The notes beneath the pieces were generated by a model. The model had not been told where the DNA came from and did no database searches. It saw nothing but the letters and a program-made list of their open reading frames with translations. Of a stretch of 64,000 nt of DNA, positions 8,244-18,339 are shown one piece after another; the stretch's first letter is position 1; the number at the start of each line of letters is the position of its first letter. The stretch is from Carpediemonas membranifera (Eukaryota; Fornicata), in assembly GCA_019828565.1 (NCBI GenBank), contig JAHDYR010000012.1:744001-808000 (forward strand), given 5' to 3'. A program made the position numbers and the translations under genes.

Positions 8244-10487
8244 TTACATAATCTGTCTCTCGCCGTCGACCAGGATACGGTCGCGGTACTTGATGGCGAC
8301 GCTGCTGACGCCGAACTCCGAGGCGACCGAGTCTAGCGCGATCTCGTACGGCGACACCAGGTGGTGTTTGATCATGCGGAGGTCGAGAACGATCCGGTCG
8401 AGCCGCTCGACCTCCCACACCGCGTACACAGGCCGGACGAAGTCCCGGATCACTAGCTTCTGGAACCGGCCCCACGTCAGCTCGTTGTCGAGCAGCTTCT
8501 GTCGTAGCAGGGCGAGCCGGCGGTCGTGCACCCGCAGCGCCGAGATGTGGCGGGGCGGCAGGGTGTGGATGAGGACGACCCGGCCGGGCGGGCCCAAGTC
8601 TGTCGTCGTCTTCGCCTCCCGCTCGAGCTGCCGGGCCTGGCGCACGGCGTCGCGGCGCTTGGCGATGTCGTCCTTCTCAGCCTGTGCGCGCTGCTGCAGC
8701 CGGCGCAAGGTCTCCTCCTGGACGGAGATCATGCCCAGCTCGCGGCGACGGCGATTCTCATCGATGAGCTGCTTCCGCCCTGCCTTCCACTGCTTGCGGT
8801 TGACTGTCTGGTTGAGTATAGACTTGCCAATGTGCAAGTACGTCGATGCGACGCCGATGGCCGCCCCGCCGATCATCGTCTTCGTACCCGCCTGCCCCAT
8901 CTTGATCGTCTCGTCGACGGCGTCCTTGACGGCTGCCCATTGCCTCAGCCCCAGCTTATGGACGCGGGAGTTGAGCTCCTTGATGGTGTTGTAGGATAGC
9001 CGCGGCACGACGTCTGTGCTATGAACAACAGAGATGCAGTACTCCTTCATCTCCTCCCGAAGCTCGTCGGACAGCACCGCGGGGCAGGCGAACGCGTAAC
9101 AGTGGACGTCGATGTCGGTCAGCTCCGCCGATTCCCTCAGGATGCGGGTCACGCAGGCGGCCGTACCAGCGCCCAGAGAGTGTCCCGTGACGACGAGCGA
9201 GCGGTAGCCGGTGTTGCGGAGGGTCGCGAGGACGTCCGCCAGTGCTGCTGCGACGACGGACTGGGCGCTGGCGATCATGCCCTTGTGGCCCTGCCCGCCG
9301 TAGAAGGAAGAAGTCGTCGCCAGGACGTCTGTGATGGCGTCGTGCACGCTATTCGTTCCCCTGATGGCGAGCACGACCGAGAGCCGCCTGGGATCACGGG
9401 CGACGAACCATGCCGGGTGGAAGGGTCGGTACGTCCACTCCGACGCCACGACGTTGGCTGGGTCCGTCCCGATGTACTCGCCGATGACACGGGCCTGCAC
9501 CCGGTCGACCTCGGCCTTGTCCAGCCCCAGCCCGGCCCGCTTCCTGCCCAGGTATGCCATTAGCTCCACCATCGCCAGGGAGGGCCCCGCCTCCTCCTCC
9601 TCGCCGTCGCTGTCGTCGCCGTCGTCAGGCGTCGGGTCGTTCGTCGGCCCGCCCCCCCTGGCAACCTCATCGCGGTAGCGAGCCCAGCGCTTGTCCTCCT
9701 TGGCCTGGCGGGCCGCCTTGCCATCGAGCTCCTTCTGTGTCTCTTTGGCACCGTACGCGGCCGTGGCGTACTTCATGTAGTAGCACAGCTCCTGCATCAC
9801 GTCGAGGTCGATGTCGATGTCCTTGCTGTCGGGCGGTGTCGAGATCAGGTCCTCCGCAGTCGCCTGGTACATCAGCTTGATCAGCCCGATGGTCGCGGCT
9901 GGGAGGGACATGTTCGCCTCATCCCCGAGCTTCATGAGGAGCCGGCCGATCTCCTTGACGACGCCGGTGAGCGAGTTTGTCACGTCCAGCGCGCCCGTCA
10001 CGTCGTCATCCTGCGGAAGGCACACCATCTCGAGGTCGTCGTCGTCTTCTTCGTCATGAATCTTCCGCCACCAGTGAAACCTACCCTGAAGCGTGCCCTT
10101 GCCAATCTGGTCCGGGTAGTCGGGTGACCCCTCCAGCTTCAGCTTCTTGGACATCTCCTTGTCCTCAACGAGGTCCCGCACGGACAGCCGACACGCGCCG
10201 AGGAAGGCGTCGTCGTTGTTGGCGTCGGTCACTGTCAGCTCGACGGTGGGGCGAGCAGTGATCTCACCGAGGCCGCGGATGAGGACAGGTTGTTCCCCGT
10301 CCCACGTGTAGCTCTTGCCCTCCTCCTCTGCAGTGAATGTCTGGCTGTGCGTCATGAATGCGATACGGACGCGGGCGCAGGGCGGTGAAGCCTTGTCCTC
10401 CTGCCGCAAGCCCTTAACACTTTCTAAGAGAACCTTCATGGTAAACACAAAGGCGTCTGTTTCGCTGTCGCTGTCAGATTGAGACAT
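8244..10487 (-). CDS. Class 3 lipase with N-terminal C2-like region (diacylglycerol-lipase type)
   Basis: A 747-residue protein from an ATG at 10487. Residues about 14-140 look like a C2 domain, which would suggest Ca2+ or membrane binding. An acidic linker (280-300) follows. The alpha/beta-hydrolase part has VVLAIRGT near 371-378, the nucleophile elbow GHSLG with Ser437, a candidate Asp492 (STDVVPRLS) and a candidate His near 708-709 in a M-x3-H-H-x3-P-Y context like that of DAG lipases. A charged helical insert rich in Arg/Glu lies near 560-630. It probably cleaves acylglycerols at membranes. Divergent from SMG1 with a 165-bp spacer. Confidence 0.85.
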   Translation of the reverse strand: MSQSDSDSETDAFVFTMKVLLESVKGLRQEDKASPPCARVRIAFMTHSQTFTAEEEGKSYTWDGEQPVLIRGLGEITARPTVELTVTDANNDDAFLGACRLSVRDLVEDKEMSKKLKLEGSPDYPDQIGKGTLQGRFHWWRKIHDEEDDDDLEMVCLPQDDDVTGALDVTNSLTGVVKEIGRLLMKLGDEANMSLPAATIGLIKLMYQATAEDLISTPPDSKDIDIDLDVMQELCYYMKYATAAYGAKETQKELDGKAARQAKEDKRWARYRDEVARGGGPTNDPTPDDGDDSDGEEEEAGPSLAMVELMAYLGRKRAGLGLDKAEVDRVQARVIGEYIGTDPANVVASEWTYRPFHPAWFVARDPRRLSVVLAIRGTNSVHDAITDVLATTSSFYGGQGHKGMIASAQSVVAAALADVLATLRNTGYRSLVVTGHSLGAGTAACVTRILRESAELTDIDVHCYAFACPAVLSDELREEMKEYCISVVHSTDVVPRLSYNTIKELNSRVHKLGLRQWAAVKDAVDETIKMGQAGTKTMIGGAAIGVASTYLHIGKSILNQTVNRKQWKAGRKQLIDENRRRRELGMISVQEETLRRLQQRAQAEKDDIAKRRDAVRQARQLEREAKTTTDLGPPGRVVLIHTLPPRHISALRVHDRRLALLRQKLLDNELTWGRFQKLVIRDFVRPVYAVWEVERLDRIVLDLRMIKHHLVSPYEIALDSVASEFGVSSVAIKYRDRILVDGERQIM

Positions 10488-10652
10488 GCGATTGTTTGTT
10501 CGATGTGAATTCGTGGTTTAGTGCATAACCTGCGGGACGGCTATTGACAGCCTGCCCGACCCTGCAGTACCCTGTATCGGTTGAACCACAGACGCTCAGC
10601 CACTCTCGGCGCCTGCCTGCCTTTCTCGGGCCCGAGCATCTTTGGGGGCAAC
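10488..10652. promoter_or_regulatory. Divergent intergenic region between lipase and SMG1
   Basis: This 165-bp spacer must hold both 5' regions, assuming the SMG1 start at 10653. No TATA box or known motif is recognised. Confidence 0.4.
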
Positions 10653-13600
10653 ATGCTCGCTGCTCTTCTCACTAGCTATGCCAAGACCAGTGACAGTGAA
10701 AAGCTCCCGAGCATACAAAAGCGAGTCTTAGACCTCATTCCGGTGATACGGTCACCGTCCGAGATCATTTCAGCAGAAAAATTTGTGATCGACCACCTAG
10801 GTGACCCTGAGCGTGCCATGGCCATCAGTATGATGATTCAGACGCTTTATCTACATCATGCTGCTGTTCTGGGCCCCACACGGTCACTTCCGTCTTTCTT
10901 ATCGATGCTGTCAATAACGTCATCCCCCACAACGCCCGCGAAGGTCCAGACAGCGGTGACACAGGCCGTCAAGGCCATCAGCGCCGTTGTGACAGCCGAC
11001 GACACTCGCCTCCAGGTTGTCCGGGCGGCGTGTGCCCGTGTGTCGGCCGACCTTGCCGCGACCCCCCTGCCCTCGACTCTGGGGTGTAACGTGGCCATCC
11101 TACGGCACATAGCGAACGCCAGCAAGGCAATCATGTGGACCCCGCCCAAAGAGCTGCTGGATAAGGCCGAGGCTGCCATTGACGGGCTCGACCGGGCGAG
11201 TGCGGACCCTGTCTGGGCCGGTGCCCTCATGCAGGCGTGTCTGAAGCTGTTACCCCCCGCCGACACGAAGAACAGGGACAGGATACTGATAGTGATGATG
11301 CGCAGGTGCCCCCGGACGGCCGTGCCGTCTCTCCGCGCGGCACTCCGGGCCGAGAGGGTCACACCGGGGCTCATCGGGGCGGCGACAGCCGTGTTTCACC
11401 AGCCCAGACCGCCCAGACACCAGCAGGTTGTGTCCACGTTGACCAACCGCGTGACTGCCGATGAGGGCGCGATGGCAGTCTTCGTCGAGTCCGTGCGGGC
11501 CTCCTACTGCAGCCGGGGCGACGGTAAGAACTCCGTCATGCCGTTCACCCTAGCCCTGTTCAACGCCGGGAACGCAGGGGCCGAGGAGACGCGCGCCCTG
11601 CTGGACTTCAGGACGAGCGGACACGCAGTGCCCCAGCTTGGTCGTGCCCTCGTTGACGTCGACCCGTCCAGCCCCAGCGGGCCCCATCTCAAGGTGCTGC
11701 ACCTCGCCATCGCGTCTCTGTCCGCGGGTGACGTCCCCAGCCATGCCCTGCGCCGGTTCCTGCCCAGGCCCAAGAGCGGACGGCACGCCCCGCTGCTGCC
11801 CGTGGTGGCCCGGCTCCTGGCCGAGCAGGGCGACCCCTTGTATGCCCGGTCCATCGCCCATCTGTGGGGGCAAGGCCGCGGGGTCGACCTGTCCGTCGTG
11901 CAGACCTTCCAGTTCCTGGCCGACCGGCCCCGGTTCAAACCGACCGCGGGCCTCGCCCCCTACATCGCAGCACTGGCCATCGGTCGGCCCAATGACAGCA
12001 GCCCCGGCCCAGCCCCTGCTGCACTGGGCGATCGCTGGTCCGTGGGGTATAACGAGTTCGTGGTGGCCATCGGGGCGGGTCTGGGGATCGACCAGAGCAG
12101 GGAGACCCTCGTGGACATGCTCGCGGCCACGGGGCAGGCTCTGGTGCGGGACCAGGTGGCGCTGTCTACGGCCGAGGTGTCCGAGGCTATCGTCGCGGCC
12201 CGTTTCCCTAATCTCAACCGCATGCCCTGCTTCCAGATCCTCGACCGGCTGCTGCAGGCCGTGCCGACCTCGACTACATGGCCCAATGACATCGCTGCCG
12301 TCACGGCGGTCGAGCTGGTCGCCCAGATTCACACGAGAGCCCTCGCCCTGCTGGCCGGGGCCACCAGCCCGCCCCTGCGGCACGCTGTCGGCGTCGACGT
12401 CCTCGCATGGGTGCGGTCCTCGGCAGTGGGGCTGATCAGGGCTGCCCTGCACATCGGATCGTTCGCTGCGGCCGCCACGGCTGCATTCATCCAGAGCACG
12501 CACCTTAAGGACAAGCTCGAGCGGTGTGGCGCCCTGGGGCTCTGTTCGCCGCCATCAGTCGGCACGGCGAAGAGCAGCGTTCCGTCGATCGCGGGCTTCG
12601 TCGCGCTTAACGTCCTCGAGTGCGCTGCCCTGCAAGCAATGGGCCACAACGCGCGGGCGGCGGGTGTCCTGGCGCAGCTGGAGCACCACACGCTGGCGCC
12701 CTCTGTCGGGCAGGCCGGCCATGACACCCTGGCCCTGGGGGTCCGGCTGTGCTCCGACCTTGCCGCCGTCCGACCCGACGACGTGGGGCCCCTTGTCGAG
12801 ATGTACCCGCCCTTCCCCGTGCCCGAGTTCCTGCATGTCTGCACCGCACTCGCCCTGCTGCAGCAGAACGCCAACCCCCCCGCCATCACTGGTCTGCCCC
12901 GCTGGCCCAAGCGGTCGGCCCCGGGAGGAGGCGGCTGGACGGGGCGAGTTGTCGCGGCGGGGCTGCTCAAGGGCGGGAACCAGCGCTGCCTCGTTGCCCG
13001 GGCGTATTCGCTGCATGCCTCGGCCTTCAGCGGGGTGGGTGCGCTTATCATCCGGCAGGCACCCCTCAGCACTCCCCTCTCCCTTGGACCCCGTCCCACA
13101 GCCGCGCCGGTCATTGCCGCAGACGTCGATGCTCTTATTGCGGCCGGCAAGCCCGCGTCTGCTGCCATAGCCCTGTCAGCCGAGGCTACCAGATCCGGGG
13201 TCGCGGCCGTCACGGACCGGGTCATGGCGATCGCCCAGTCGGGTCCCCAGGGCCGGTCCGTGCTCGACCGGCTGCTGCCCCTGCTCGTCGATTCCGCGCA
13301 CACCGCTGACGGCGCCGCCCTACTGAGAGCCGTCGCCGCGGTCGTGCCCGACTCTGTGAGGGTGAGGGCGCTCGCCCGGGCCAACACCTCTGGTGATCTC
13401 CCCCCGGTGTCGGTCGACCCCCGCTTCCAGGAGCTTCACCACTCGCCCCTGGAGCGGCTGTGCTTCTCACACCGGACGCCCCTCCTCAGCAAGGACGGCG
13501 GGCTGCTCCGGGCGTCGCTGCCATTCCTGGACTCCATCGACCTCCAGACGGCCATGGCCCCTGTCCGACGGGTTGCGACGTGGATGTCGTCCTTTGACCC

Positions 13601-15218
13601 GCAGCCTGGCTCCGTTATCACCGACGCCGTGACGCACGTCGAAGACCTCGTCGAGTCCGTCCTCGCCAGCCCCACCCGGTCGAGGCGAGCGATCCTCGAC
13701 ACTCTCGTAGCCTACCTCTTCGACCTGCCCCGCATCATCGAGGGCGCCCTCCCAGTCGGGCACCAGGCGGTGGGACCCGTGACGATGTCCGTGCCTGGCG
13801 TCGGGAAGGTCACCGTCGACGGGTGGCAGTCCCTCGAGACAAAGACACGCCCCAAGCTCGTCGGGCTGGGTCATGGCCGGTCAATGCTGGTCAAGTCCCG
13901 AGACGACCTCAGATCGGACGAGCGCGTCCTCACTCTGTTTGAGTCGATCGCGGAGCTCACAGGATTACCGGTCGAGACGTACGCCGTGACACCAGTCCGG
14001 GACGCGGTGCCGTCGTCACAGGCGATCGGCGGCGGCATCGTCGAGATCAGGCAGGGCTTCACGCCCCTCTTCACCCTGCTGCCGCCCGCTGCCCTCGCCA
14101 AGGCCATCTCAGATCCCGACAGCCGCAGTTTCGTCCGCCTTCCCGCGGCCCTGGCCGAGCTCGCCGTGGGCTCTAGGGCGCCCGTCCCGGATCCCATGCC
14201 CGCGGAGCTGGCGGGGCGGGTGTACCGGAAGGCGCGGTCGATGGTCGACCCCCTCATCGGGCTGTACCACCTCTCGGCCGCAAATGCATCCTCGGAGCGG
14301 CTCCTCGCTGCCTGCGATCGGGCCCTCCAGACGTCGATTGTCCCCTCGGCGGCCGGGACGCTGGTCGACCTCAGAGACCGTCACCTCCACAATATCATGC
14401 TGGCGGACAACGGGTCGGTGCTCCACATCGACCACAGCGTCACATTCGGCACGGACCGGCTGCTGCCCCACCCGGACACCGTCCCGTTCCGTCTCACAGG
14501 CATCATTCAGGGGATCGTCGGACCCGGCGGCGTCGGCGCTCTTGCTAGCGGTATCGACGACGTGTTTGCAGCGGTCGACCGGCCCACTATCGTCGATGGC
14601 CTGCTTGCCCCCCTGTGCGGCGGCCCCGGCCTGTCCGCCTGGGACTCACCTCACCGCCGGGCCGAGCTCGCCCGCTGCCAGCTGCTGACCCACACGGCCG
14701 CCGTCCTGGCCGCAATCCCCGACTTGTCCGCGCGGGATGCCTTCAGGTTCGAGGGGCGGTTTGAGACCGAGGCCGAATCCACGTTCGACCGACGCGTCCA
14801 GGGCCACCGCATGGCAGTCGCCCGATTCGCGGCTGACTGCAGGGAGCTCGTCGCTGCCATGCGCCGCGTGTGCGAGCTACCGGCCGCGGCCGAGCATACG
14901 TGGGAGGGCGACTTTGCCCGTGAGGCCCGCACCGTGTTGGCGTACATCGACCGCTGGTCTGCGGCCGACAGCGATGTGCTGGACTCGCCCAGCTCGGCAC
15001 TGACGGCCCTGAAGACGCTGGCGGCATCGATACCGCGCCATATCGTCACCGCGGGGACAACGAATGACTGCATTGTCAACAATGACGAGTCGAGCCGCCT
15101 GGACCGCTTCATGACTGCGGCAACTGGGCCATGTGAGGCCGGCTGGGACCTGGTGCGGCGTGCAACGGACCCCGAGACGCTGGCGGCCGTCTACAGCGGC
15201 TGGGTCGGGTACGTCTGA
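10653..15218 (+). CDS. SMG1: SMG1-like PIKK protein kinase
   Basis: A 1521-residue protein from the first ATG in the frame (10653). The N-terminal two-thirds are alpha-helical-repeat/FAT-like. The kinase domain has a nucleotide-binding Lys in LVKSRDDLRSDERV, the catalytic loop D1242-R-H-L-H-N1247, and HID1260 in place of DFG. Flanking blocks (ending GFTPLF upstream, VPFRLT downstream) match SMG1 better than ATM, ATR, mTOR or TRRAP. The C-terminus has a FATC-like end finishing YSGWVGYV, close to the known SMG1 ending (Tyr-x-Gly-Trp then aromatic-Val). SMG1 phosphorylates UPF1 in nonsense-mediated decay. It is far shorter than the animal protein (over 3,600 residues), losing mostly N-terminal repeats. 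PIKK membership is firm; SMG1 identity is inferred. Confidence 0.8.
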   Translation: MLAALLTSYAKTSDSEKLPSIQKRVLDLIPVIRSPSEIISAEKFVIDHLGDPERAMAISMMIQTLYLHHAAVLGPTRSLPSFLSMLSITSSPTTPAKVQTAVTQAVKAISAVVTADDTRLQVVRAACARVSADLAATPLPSTLGCNVAILRHIANASKAIMWTPPKELLDKAEAAIDGLDRASADPVWAGALMQACLKLLPPADTKNRDRILIVMMRRCPRTAVPSLRAALRAERVTPGLIGAATAVFHQPRPPRHQQVVSTLTNRVTADEGAMAVFVESVRASYCSRGDGKNSVMPFTLALFNAGNAGAEETRALLDFRTSGHAVPQLGRALVDVDPSSPSGPHLKVLHLAIASLSAGDVPSHALRRFLPRPKSGRHAPLLPVVARLLAEQGDPLYARSIAHLWGQGRGVDLSVVQTFQFLADRPRFKPTAGLAPYIAALAIGRPNDSSPGPAPAALGDRWSVGYNEFVVAIGAGLGIDQSRETLVDMLAATGQALVRDQVALSTAEVSEAIVAARFPNLNRMPCFQILDRLLQAVPTSTTWPNDIAAVTAVELVAQIHTRALALLAGATSPPLRHAVGVDVLAWVRSSAVGLIRAALHIGSFAAAATAAFIQSTHLKDKLERCGALGLCSPPSVGTAKSSVPSIAGFVALNVLECAALQAMGHNARAAGVLAQLEHHTLAPSVGQAGHDTLALGVRLCSDLAAVRPDDVGPLVEMYPPFPVPEFLHVCTALALLQQNANPPAITGLPRWPKRSAPGGGGWTGRVVAAGLLKGGNQRCLVARAYSLHASAFSGVGALIIRQAPLSTPLSLGPRPTAAPVIAADVDALIAAGKPASAAIALSAEATRSGVAAVTDRVMAIAQSGPQGRSVLDRLLPLLVDSAHTADGAALLRAVAAVVPDSVRVRALARANTSGDLPPVSVDPRFQELHHSPLERLCFSHRTPLLSKDGGLLRASLPFLDSIDLQTAMAPVRRVATWMSSFDPQPGSVITDAVTHVEDLVESVLASPTRSRRAILDTLVAYLFDLPRIIEGALPVGHQAVGPVTMSVPGVGKVTVDGWQSLETKTRPKLVGLGHGRSMLVKSRDDLRSDERVLTLFESIAELTGLPVETYAVTPVRDAVPSSQAIGGGIVEIRQGFTPLFTLLPPAALAKAISDPDSRSFVRLPAALAELAVGSRAPVPDPMPAELAGRVYRKARSMVDPLIGLYHLSAANASSERLLAACDRALQTSIVPSAAGTLVDLRDRHLHNIMLADNGSVLHIDHSVTFGTDRLLPHPDTVPFRLTGIIQGIVGPGGVGALASGIDDVFAAVDRPTIVDGLLAPLCGGPGLSAWDSPHRRAELARCQLLTHTAAVLAAIPDLSARDAFRFEGRFETEAESTFDRRVQGHRMAVARFAADCRELVAAMRRVCELPAAAEHTWEGDFAREARTVLAYIDRWSAADSDVLDSPSSALTALKTLAASIPRHIVTAGTTNDCIVNNDESSRLDRFMTAATGPCEAGWDLVRRATDPETLAAVYSGWVGYV

Positions 15219-15720
15219 GGGCTCAGTGACAGGCCCAGGTCGCGAGCTGATATAAAGGCAGGCATGTGGGTTGAGTTCTATTCCACTTCTCCCTCTTCAA
15301 TGGTGGATTTCCCAATCCAATTGTATTCTGTAGAGACCAAACTTAAGCTCCAATCACACCGTGGAGATCACAAGTGCGATAGATAAGAAGAGACGGGTGT
15401 TCTCGGATAGTGAGAGAGGCCATCAGAGCTGCTGTGTGCTGGTGAACGGCTCGGGCCAAAAACAACAACAACAAACAGGAACAGAGACGGCAAGCAGCGA
15501 GGGCCTGCCAGGAACGATGCTCAGATTCCCCATTTTTTGGTTTTCTGTTGGGTTGAGCTTGGGTGAAAAGCTGCCGATTTCATCATCAACGATAGTCGAA
15601 TCAACGCAAAATGTATCCTGTGATTCCCGCTAACATCAATAGTGAGTAGAATCTGGGCTGATCGCCTTAATATTACCAAATTTTTGACAAATAGTGTGTG
15701 CACTATTGTCGAAGCCAGAA
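15219..15720. other. Spacer downstream of SMG1, host side of the mariner insertion
   Basis: About 500 bp with CAA-rich and T-rich stretches and no convincing gene. It ends at the TA target dinucleotide 15721-15722. Confidence 0.5.
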
Positions 15721-15722
15721 TA

Positions 15723-15734
15723 AATGACGCATTC
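15723..15734 (+). repeat. Mariner left terminal inverted repeat
   Basis: Twelve bases matching the reverse complement of 23669-23680, preceded by TA. Confidence 0.8.
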
Positions 15735-16318
15735 ATTCTCGACTTCATGCGTCATAATTGTATTGATTCTCATGGCCTATGGGATTGAGACGCGAATACG
15801 TTTTGGTCTTATGATGGACCAAGGGGCCTCCGAGAAAGATATAATGAAGCAACTCGGCATAATAAGCCGGTCAACAGTCACACGTTGGAAACGGTTGTAC
15901 TATACGCACCAAGGAACGATCAAGAAGCGGAAGCGGGAACACAAATCGACTATGAAGCACGACAAGTTGATAATGCGAGCTGTTGCTAGGTGCGAGGATG
16001 AAGACAGACAGTTCACTGCTGCTGATCTTCGAGGCATGCTAGCAGGCTGGGTAGAAGACCCTCCCTCCGTATCTCACCTCCGCCGCTGGCTCAAGAAGCA
16101 CCGCTACAACTACAAGCTGGGCCTCAAGATGTGGTATGAGAGCGACCCCACACGTATCGGTGAGTTCTGGGCCGAGTACGCCACGGTAATCCGCCCTCAG
16201 CACGCGTTCAAAGATCTTGTCTTCTTAGACGAGACCTCCTTCGACCCCCATCAGGCACGAACCAAGGGGTGGATGGCCGTGGGCGACTCGGTGAGCAGGG
16301 CCAGCGGGAAAGTTGTGG
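15724..16318 (+). pseudogene. Transposase, N-terminal part (interrupted by LINE-B)
   Basis: Helix-turn-helix DNA-binding region (GASEKDIMKQLGIISRSTVT), a second winged-helix-like stretch, then the first catalytic Asp in VFLDETSFD. The open frame starts at 15724 inside the terminal repeat; a later Met (in MAYGIETR) may be the true start. The LINE-B copy enters after 16318, and the frame resumes at 22660 with no net shift once the LINE and one 15-bp duplication are discounted (1005 bp, 334 residues). Confidence 0.85.
16304..16318 (+). repeat. LINE-B copy 1 target-site duplication, left
   Basis: GCGGGAAAGTTGTGG is repeated exactly at 22645-22659, flanking the LINE. It defines copy 1 as 16319-22644. 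Confidence 0.9.
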
Positions 16319-17220
16319 AAAGAAAAGAAAGAAATTTATGGTGCTTGGATTCTGACCCCGGACTGAGCTTGTTTCCCGTTGTCTTGGAGCTGAGTGCCCC
16401 GGGGTACTGCCTATTTCCCGTGGCAAACTGGTCAGCAGCGTTTGCCTTGGGCTTTCGGTGCTACTGTCTCCGCGGAAAGCCGATTCCAATCGCCCCAGAG
16501 GCCCTGCGGCCATCTCCGTGCAAATATGCTTTCCTGTCTCCCTGAAAGTCCGGCAACTATCCGGGGAGCCTGGGGGTCTGTCCTCGGGGCATTGACAGGC
16601 AGGATCGTCCTGCAGAACCTTGACTATGACACTCCTTGCTTCCCTGCAGTCCTTGTAGAGCCGTTCAGCCACGGCACCCTCTCGTCTGTCCGGTTCCCCA
16701 ATTCCATGCCCCCTCGACTCTGTTAAGAGGCCTACCCGAAGGCGGGGAAAGTGAATAAGTCCATGCTGTCTACCCCGGTTAGGTGGCGTGGGTCAGCGGC
16801 AGCCCCAGGCACTAGGCCTGGTTGTCCTGTTACCCCTTACAACATTTCGCTTGCACTACATGTCCTTGGTTTCCCATGTCGTTAACAAGGGCGGCAGGGG
16901 CACCTGTGCCCCTCCGACCCCCGTGGCCAGTCCCTGCAGTTTCCTTGGGGTCCCAACGAGTGGTGCAACCATATGAATATGGATTTCCTTGACCTTATCC
17001 TTGCTCTGTCCTTGTTGCATGTCCTTTCTTTCTTATTTCTGGTCTGTCCTTCCTGTTAATTCCTTGCAGTCGTTCCTTCCCTTGCTTTGGTTCCTGGCTA
17101 CCGGGATACGTGGGGCCTTTCCTCACTGATCCCAGGAGCTTAGCACCAGCGAGGGTGGTCCATGGCTGATTCCTTGTCCATCCCCTCCCGGTCCTGGAGT
17201 CAGGGGTTCATGACATGCTT
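16319..17220 (-). other. LINE-B copy 1 3' UTR and tail
   Basis: About 900 bp, nearly identical in copies 2 and 3, ending CCATAAATTTCTTTC followed by TTTC/TTTTC repeats. Small conserved open frames here lack a good start and are not called. Confidence 0.7.
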
Positions 17221-18339
17221 CTATTCCACCTTGAAGCTGTTGTAAACCTTTGCCAGTTCCCGTAGTCCTGCCGTGAGGCCTTCCCAAATGTCTATTTCTG
17301 TCCATGGGGTTCGCTGGAGTTCGCTCCACACTCCGTTCCCGAACACTTTGTCCCTTGCCTTTGCTCCCCTGTTGTTCACTGGGTCGCCCATGCATGCTCT
17401 TATAGTCTCTTCCCATTGGTCCGAGCTCTTGATCCTGTTCAGCTTTGAGACTGTGACTGGCCCCTCCTTCTTTTTCATGGGCCAGGTGTGCACCTCGGGT
17501 ATGGCCAGAGCCACGTCTCGCTCACTTCTGCCATAGTACCGTTGTTCCTTCCATGCTAGTGTGATTCCATTGTGTGCTGAGCCCCATACCCCGACCTTCT
17601 GAGACTCTACCACCTCAATCTCCGCCCCCTGGATTCCTGGTGTTGTCACTGCAAAGTCCGGGGTTGATGTTCCTGATGTGAGCGTCCCAGACTTGGGTAT
17701 GATGGCTTTGAGCCTGTGCTTCTCCATCATATCCTTCCACCGGGTGGATCTTTCCATCTGGCCTGGGTCGATGTTCCAGTCTCCCATAATTATGGCCTCC
17801 ATGCTCCCTTTCATGTCCATGATCTTCTGTATAGTGTCCCTGAATCCATCCTTCTCCTGCTTGCTGTGGCCGGATGGAGGGCCATACACGTTGATGACTA
17901 GTATGTCCCTGCCGGTTCTCATTATGCTGGCTTGCACTCTTCCCGATAGGCTGTCCGTTATGCCGATGTCCCACTTTGCAGTTGCGTGTGGGCTCACTCT
18001 CGTGCCGATGCCTTCCCTTGTTCCCTTCCATCTTGGCGCAGGTTCGTCATTGCCTGCTATGCCTAGTTGTCGGTTGATGCGGTGCTGACTTTTGACATCC
18101 GCCTTTCGTTTTTCGTTGGCTAAGACCAGGTCCTCTTCCGTCTCCCTCCCTGCTAGTGCGTAGTCAAGGTCCATGAAGCAATGAACCCTCGTATTCGCCG
18201 TTCTCCATGTCTCTTGTATGAGTACTGCCTCTATGTCCTTCAACCTTAGCTGAATCGCCGTTGCCATAGACGCCGTGAAGTCCTTTCCTCTTCCTATGTG
18301 TCCCTCTGTGTTCAGACTAAGTATCTTGTAGGTTACCAT
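17221..18339 (-). CDS. LINE-B copy 1 ORF2: EEP endonuclease fused to C-terminal tail, no RT
   Basis: 372 residues from ATG 18339. Endonuclease/exonuclease/phosphatase motifs: LSLNTEG at the start, IQETW with the catalytic Glu, NVYGPP, GDWN, and SGTSTPDF. The final SDH motif reads SAH, so the Asp is missing. The protein then jumps from WTEI to DIWEGLTAGLREL, which in copy 2 belongs to the LINE C-terminus after a CCHC-type finger. All RT motifs are absent, and the frame is kept across the junction. In LINEs this enzyme nicks the target DNA. Confidence 0.8.
   Translation of the reverse strand: MVTYKILSLNTEGHIGRGKDFTASMATAIQLRLKDIEAVLIQETWRTANTRVHCFMDLDYALAGRETEEDLVLANEKRKADVKSQHRINRQLGIAGNDEPAPRWKGTREGIGTRVSPHATAKWDIGITDSLSGRVQASIMRTGRDILVINVYGPPSGHSKQEKDGFRDTIQKIMDMKGSMEAIIMGDWNIDPGQMERSTRWKDMMEKHRLKAIIPKSGTLTSGTSTPDFAVTTPGIQGAEIEVVESQKVGVWGSAHNGITLAWKEQRYYGRSERDVALAIPEVHTWPMKKKEGPVTVSKLNRIKSSDQWEETIRACMGDPVNNRGAKARDKVFGNGVWSELQRTPWTEIDIWEGLTAGLRELAKVYNSFKVE

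Noticed and set aside
12329-13387. Long minus-strand open frame within SMG1
   Set aside because: Low-complexity antisense shadow of a GC-rich coding region; several similar frames lie across SMG1.
16208-16726. Small open frames in the LINE-B 3' UTR, repeated in all three copies
   Set aside because: Copies are nearly identical overall, so shared openness is not evidence of coding; no good start or motif.
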